Assembly: GCF_900170025.1 (NCBI RefSeq)
Contig: NZ_FWEX01000006.1
Coordinates: 714,795 to 778,794, forward strand
Reading direction: 5' to 3'
Length of the DNA stretch: 64,000 nucleotides
DNA from: Nitrospira sp. ND1
GTDB taxonomy: Bacteria > Nitrospirota > Nitrospiria > Nitrospirales > Nitrospiraceae
Both the position numbers and the translations under genes were made by a program. The notes under the pieces were generated by a model, which searched no databases, was not told where the DNA came from, and worked only from the letters and a program-made list of their open reading frames with translations. Numbering within the stretch: the stretch's first letter is position 1; each line of letters opens with the position of its first letter. Positions 62,073-64,000 of the stretch are shown here, piece by piece.

Positions 62073-62394
62073 AGCACGAGGTCTCCTACCAGTGTGTTGA
62101 CGTACTACATACTCCGAGCAGAAGTGCGGAAACCAGCAGAGCCGTCGACGTTCCCAGAATCCGCTACAGGCTGTTGAGAAAGGCGGTCCAGCAAGGTCGC
62201 AGCAGGGGCCAGCATGCGCCGGGCTCGAAAAAGATTCAACCGAGATTCGAGGGCGTCAGGATAGGAAACAAGTCAGCGTCCACCGCGCACGACAGGAGTC
62301 GAGTCAGCAAACCGATCTTTGCGAGGTCCGGCGAAAGAAAATATGGGTGGTGACAGGGGACTGGGAAGGAACACTCAGCAGGAAGACACAGGCC
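62073..62394. other. 322-bp intergenic region with a diverged repeat copy
   Basis: No gene is seen. A diverged copy of the MITE-like repeat (CTACAGGCTGTTGAGAAAGG to GCAGGGGCC) lies at 62164-62210 and looks cut short. The rest has no motif I can name. Confidence 0.45.
62164..62210. repeat. truncated relative of the 56543-56751 repeat
   Basis: CTACAGGCTGTTGAGAAAGG then CGGTCCAGCAAGGTCGCAGC matches one half of the 56.6-kb element (GGCGGTTCAAAAAGGCCGTC... CCAGCAAGGCCGCAGC). The opposite end is missing, so only one half is present here. Confidence 0.5.
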
Positions 62395-62580
62395 CTAGCT
62401 CCAAACAACGCCTTCTTGGTTCATGAGGTAGTCGATGACTTCGATGCTGTCCCGTAACTGAAGTTGCGCCTGCTCGGACATCGGCAGTATCGCCCCAAGC
62501 AATTTGCCGGATTCCAGTTCCGCCAGGTTGGGAATCCCGTCGGTACTCCGCTTTTCCAGGTCGAATCTGAAACTGGCCAC
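62395..62580 (-). CDS. 61-residue small protein with GTG start
   Basis: The protein (VASFRFDLEKRSTDGIPNLA...) is hydrophilic and helical in its second half (MSEQAQLQLRDSIEVIDYLM), with an acidic face. The start is GTG at 62580 after a perfect GGAGG with 7-nt spacing, which fixes it. It has no signal peptide or known motif. It stands 322 bp upstream of the GH63 gene, probably as its own unit. Confidence 0.6.
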   Translation of the reverse strand: MASFRFDLEKRSTDGIPNLAELESGKLLGAILPMSEQAQLQLRDSIEVIDYLMNQEGVVWS

Positions 62581-62737
62581 TTGTTACCTCCAATCCCTTG
62601 TCGGTCGTAGTGCAGCAATTCTTGAGCCACACCGGAGAAACCTGGATGCCATGCGTACACTGAAGCATAGCACAAGGACTCTTTCGACTGGATCAGAGGG
62701 CTAACCTCTTAATTTGTTATCGATTTACTGACGGCAG

Positions 62738-63778
62738 TCAGTGCGATCCGGCTAGAGGGGGCAAGGCACCAAGGTAGGGAAACTCACCGATTTTCACCAG
62801 CGCGGTATCCGCACGAAGCCTGAAATCATCCCGGGCAGTGTCAACGAATCGTGGATCCACCGTCAAATCAGAATCAGGCTTCAGTTCTGGAGCCGGTTGG
62901 TTGGGGGTTCCGGACCGAAGATAGTTGGACCCGGAGTTTTGCATGGCATTGTAGGAGAACAGCACCCGGCTGGAGGGGGCTACGACGAACCCATAGGCGT
63001 TGAGGCTCACAATATTGCCGGAGGCTTCATTCTGCGAGGTGCCTAAAAACGCCGCCCCGCCACCGTTTTTCACAAAGGTATTGCCGAGTAAGGTCGCCTT
63101 CGCTTGATCGTTGACGATGACCGCCTCGAACAGGCTCCTGGTAATGACGTTTCGTTCGAGTCGTACCGTGGATTTGCCTGCGACGCTGACACCATGATCA
63201 TTGTCATGGATGAAATTGCTCCGCATGACCGCCTGAGAATTTGCGAATTGAACGCCGGTGGTTTCACTGCCGCCGATAATACAGTCCTCGATGCGCACAT
63301 CTTCCACCTGCTGCGTAAACAACATCCCTTTGACCCGCACATGGTGGAGCACGATGCCGCGGCCGTTGAACATCCCCATCGCGTGCCCGCCATGTTCGTT
63401 GATCGTGATGCCGGAGATCTCGATGTTGGTCGCGCCATAGGGCCACTTTCCGACATGGAACACCCCGACCCGCTCACGGCCCAAGATCGTCACCTGATCC
63501 ATTCCTGCTCCGATCAGGCGAACGTTCTCCTTGCTGTGAATGGTCACATCCTCGGCATAGGCGCCGGGCCTGATGAGCACGGTGTCACCCTTCTTTGCGG
63601 CATCCACCGCTTCCTGAATGGATAGGAACTGACCCGAGCCGTCCAACGCCACCACCAGCGGCTGTCGTTCAACGGACGCCGGCTCTTCAGCCTGAGCGAT
63701 GGGTAGGCTCAAGACCTGGGCCGAGGCCGATAGACACACAAAGAGGACGGCGAATAGACAATTTTTCATGTTCTTCAT
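62738..63778 (-). CDS. secreted right-handed beta-helix protein
   Basis: The 346-residue protein has a signal peptide ([26 protein letters not shown]) and repeated turns of a parallel beta-helix. These include [20 protein letters not shown] and [16 protein letters not shown], then [40 protein letters not shown] and [11 protein letters not shown]. This is the NosD/pectate-lyase-3 architecture, often in polysaccharide- or surface-associated proteins. The start at 63778 (MKNMKN) precedes a clear signal; an ATG 24 nt upstream is possible. Confidence 0.85.
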   Translation of the reverse strand: MKNMKNCLFAVLFVCLSASAQVLSLPIAQAEEPASVERQPLVVALDGSGQFLSIQEAVDAAKKGDTVLIRPGAYAEDVTIHSKENVRLIGAGMDQVTILGRERVGVFHVGKWPYGATNIEISGITINEHGGHAMGMFNGRGIVLHHVRVKGMLFTQQVEDVRIEDCIIGGSETTGVQFANSQAVMRSNFIHDNDHGVSVAGKSTVRLERNVITRSLFEAVIVNDQAKATLLGNTFVKNGGGAAFLGTSQNEASGNIVSLNAYGFVVAPSSRVLFSYNAMQNSGSNYLRSGTPNQPAPELKPDSDLTVDPRFVDTARDDFRLRADTALVKIGEFPYLGALPPLAGSH

Positions 63779-63825
63779 ACAAATGGTCATACCGCCGGGC
63801 ATGGCGAGAAGTCAATCGAGCGTCA

Positions 63826-63854
63826 TTGCGGGCCCTCGCCCCCCATGGTATCTT
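63826..63854 (+). promoter_or_regulatory. promoter for a leaderless coaE
   Basis: TTGCGG (63826-63831), a 17-nt spacer and TATCTT (63849-63854), followed by 8 nt and ATG at 63863. There is no Shine-Dalgarno. Confidence 0.45.
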
Positions 63855-63862
63855 CCCGCCCC

Positions 63863-64000
63863 ATGATCCTTGTGGGCCTCACCGGCGGTGTCGCGACCGG
63901 CAAGAGCACGGTAGCGAAGATGTTCGAGCGATGCGGGGCGCTCGTCATCGACGCCGATGCGCTGGCCCATCAGGTGGTGGAACCGGGCAAGCCGGCCTGG
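63863..64000 (+). CDS. coaE: dephospho-CoA kinase CoaE, 3' partial
   Basis: The first 46 residues carry the P-loop [20 protein letters not shown] and the following [16 protein letters not shown], where the DAD acidic pair and the substrate-binding part sit. This is diagnostic for dephospho-CoA kinase, which phosphorylates dephospho-CoA in the last step of CoA synthesis. The gene continues past the window. A promoter-like pair lies at 63826-63854, so the message may be leaderless. Confidence 0.95.
   Translation, partial: MILVGLTGGVATGKSTVAKMFERCGALVIDADALAHQVVEPGKPAW

Noticed and set aside
60000-62177. Plus-strand open frame of 725 codons opposite the GH63 gene
   Set aside because: Composition is arginine/proline/histidine-rich and lacks domains; the minus-strand GH63 protein has clear family motifs.
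1-64000. CRISPR arrays, tRNA or rRNA genes, prophage
   Set aside because: No regularly spaced direct repeats, cloverleaf or rRNA sequence, and no phage structural genes were found by reading; this does not replace a covariance-model search.

Overview
The window looks like chromosome of a GC-rich Gram-negative bacterium. My best guess is Nitrospira or a close relative (phylum Nitrospirota). This rests on GC near 60 percent, the mix of DUF3047/DUF3365/DUF3565/DUF547 proteins and small secreted proteins, and dispersed repeats of a kind I associate with that genus. No rRNA, tRNA, nitrite oxidoreductase or other lineage marker is present, so the assignment is inference. I saw no CRISPR array, prophage or plasmid module.

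Layout. 1-12.6 kb: the end of a BACON/Ig-like plus FN3 protein, a secreted formylglycine-enzyme-like protein, a prmA/MOSC/methyltransferase operon divergent from a membrane-anchored MutS-like ATPase, a three-domain Aas acyltransferase, an amidohydrolase, and an ECF sigma/anti-sigma pair. 12.6-16.5 kb is accessory in character: a DUF900 hydrolase, an IS256-family insertion sequence with clear 29-bp inverted ends, and a MntA-HepT (nucleotidyltransferase-HEPN) toxin-antitoxin pair. 16.5-30.6 kb: an RnfD-like/DUF2330 open reading frame without a stop between the two parts, DUF3617 and lipoprotein genes, a universal stress protein, a very large Lhr-type helicase containing in-frame repeat-like insertions, two response-regulator loci (one with a histidine kinase), an epimerase and a CPBP protease. 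30.7-38.6 kb: an aminotransferase/heme-binding DUF3365/amidohydrolase operon, DnaJ, and an MFS transporter with 5-oxoprolinase genes pxpB-pxpA-pxpC, followed by a small gene that appears to be leaderless. 38.7-49 kb: a DHH-CBS-tRNA nucleotidyltransferase fusion, a tight four-gene operon (radical SAM, DUF547 lipoprotein, ferritin-like protein, TIGR04283-type glycosyltransferase), and a DUF3047/mercuric-reductase-like/TVP38 operon. 49-64 kb: small zinc-ribbon and membrane proteins, a sulfite-oxidase-like/dipeptide epimerase pair, lipoproteins, a 3-hydroxyisobutyrate-dehydrogenase-like enzyme, a PhyH dioxygenase, a MITE-like repeat, a GH133/GH63 glucan-hydrolase pair, a beta-helix protein and the start of coaE.

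How genes work together. The Pxp proteins with the MFS carrier form a plausible 5-oxoproline uptake and salvage unit. The sigma and anti-sigma genes form a signalling pair, as do the kinase and LuxR-type regulator. GH133 and GH63 probably trim alpha-glucans or glucosides. The least explained unit is the radical SAM/DUF547/ferritin-like/glycosyltransferase operon (42.1-45.2 kb), my main candidate for an undescribed pathway.

A recurrent signal is a -10-like hexamer placed only 6-10 nt before a start codon that lacks a Shine-Dalgarno sequence (genes starting at 1590, 3852, 12571, 28134, 28236, 34462, 38446, 41427 and 63863). This suggests leaderless or nearly leaderless transcripts are common here. 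Start positions in the list use this signal or a good Shine-Dalgarno where available.
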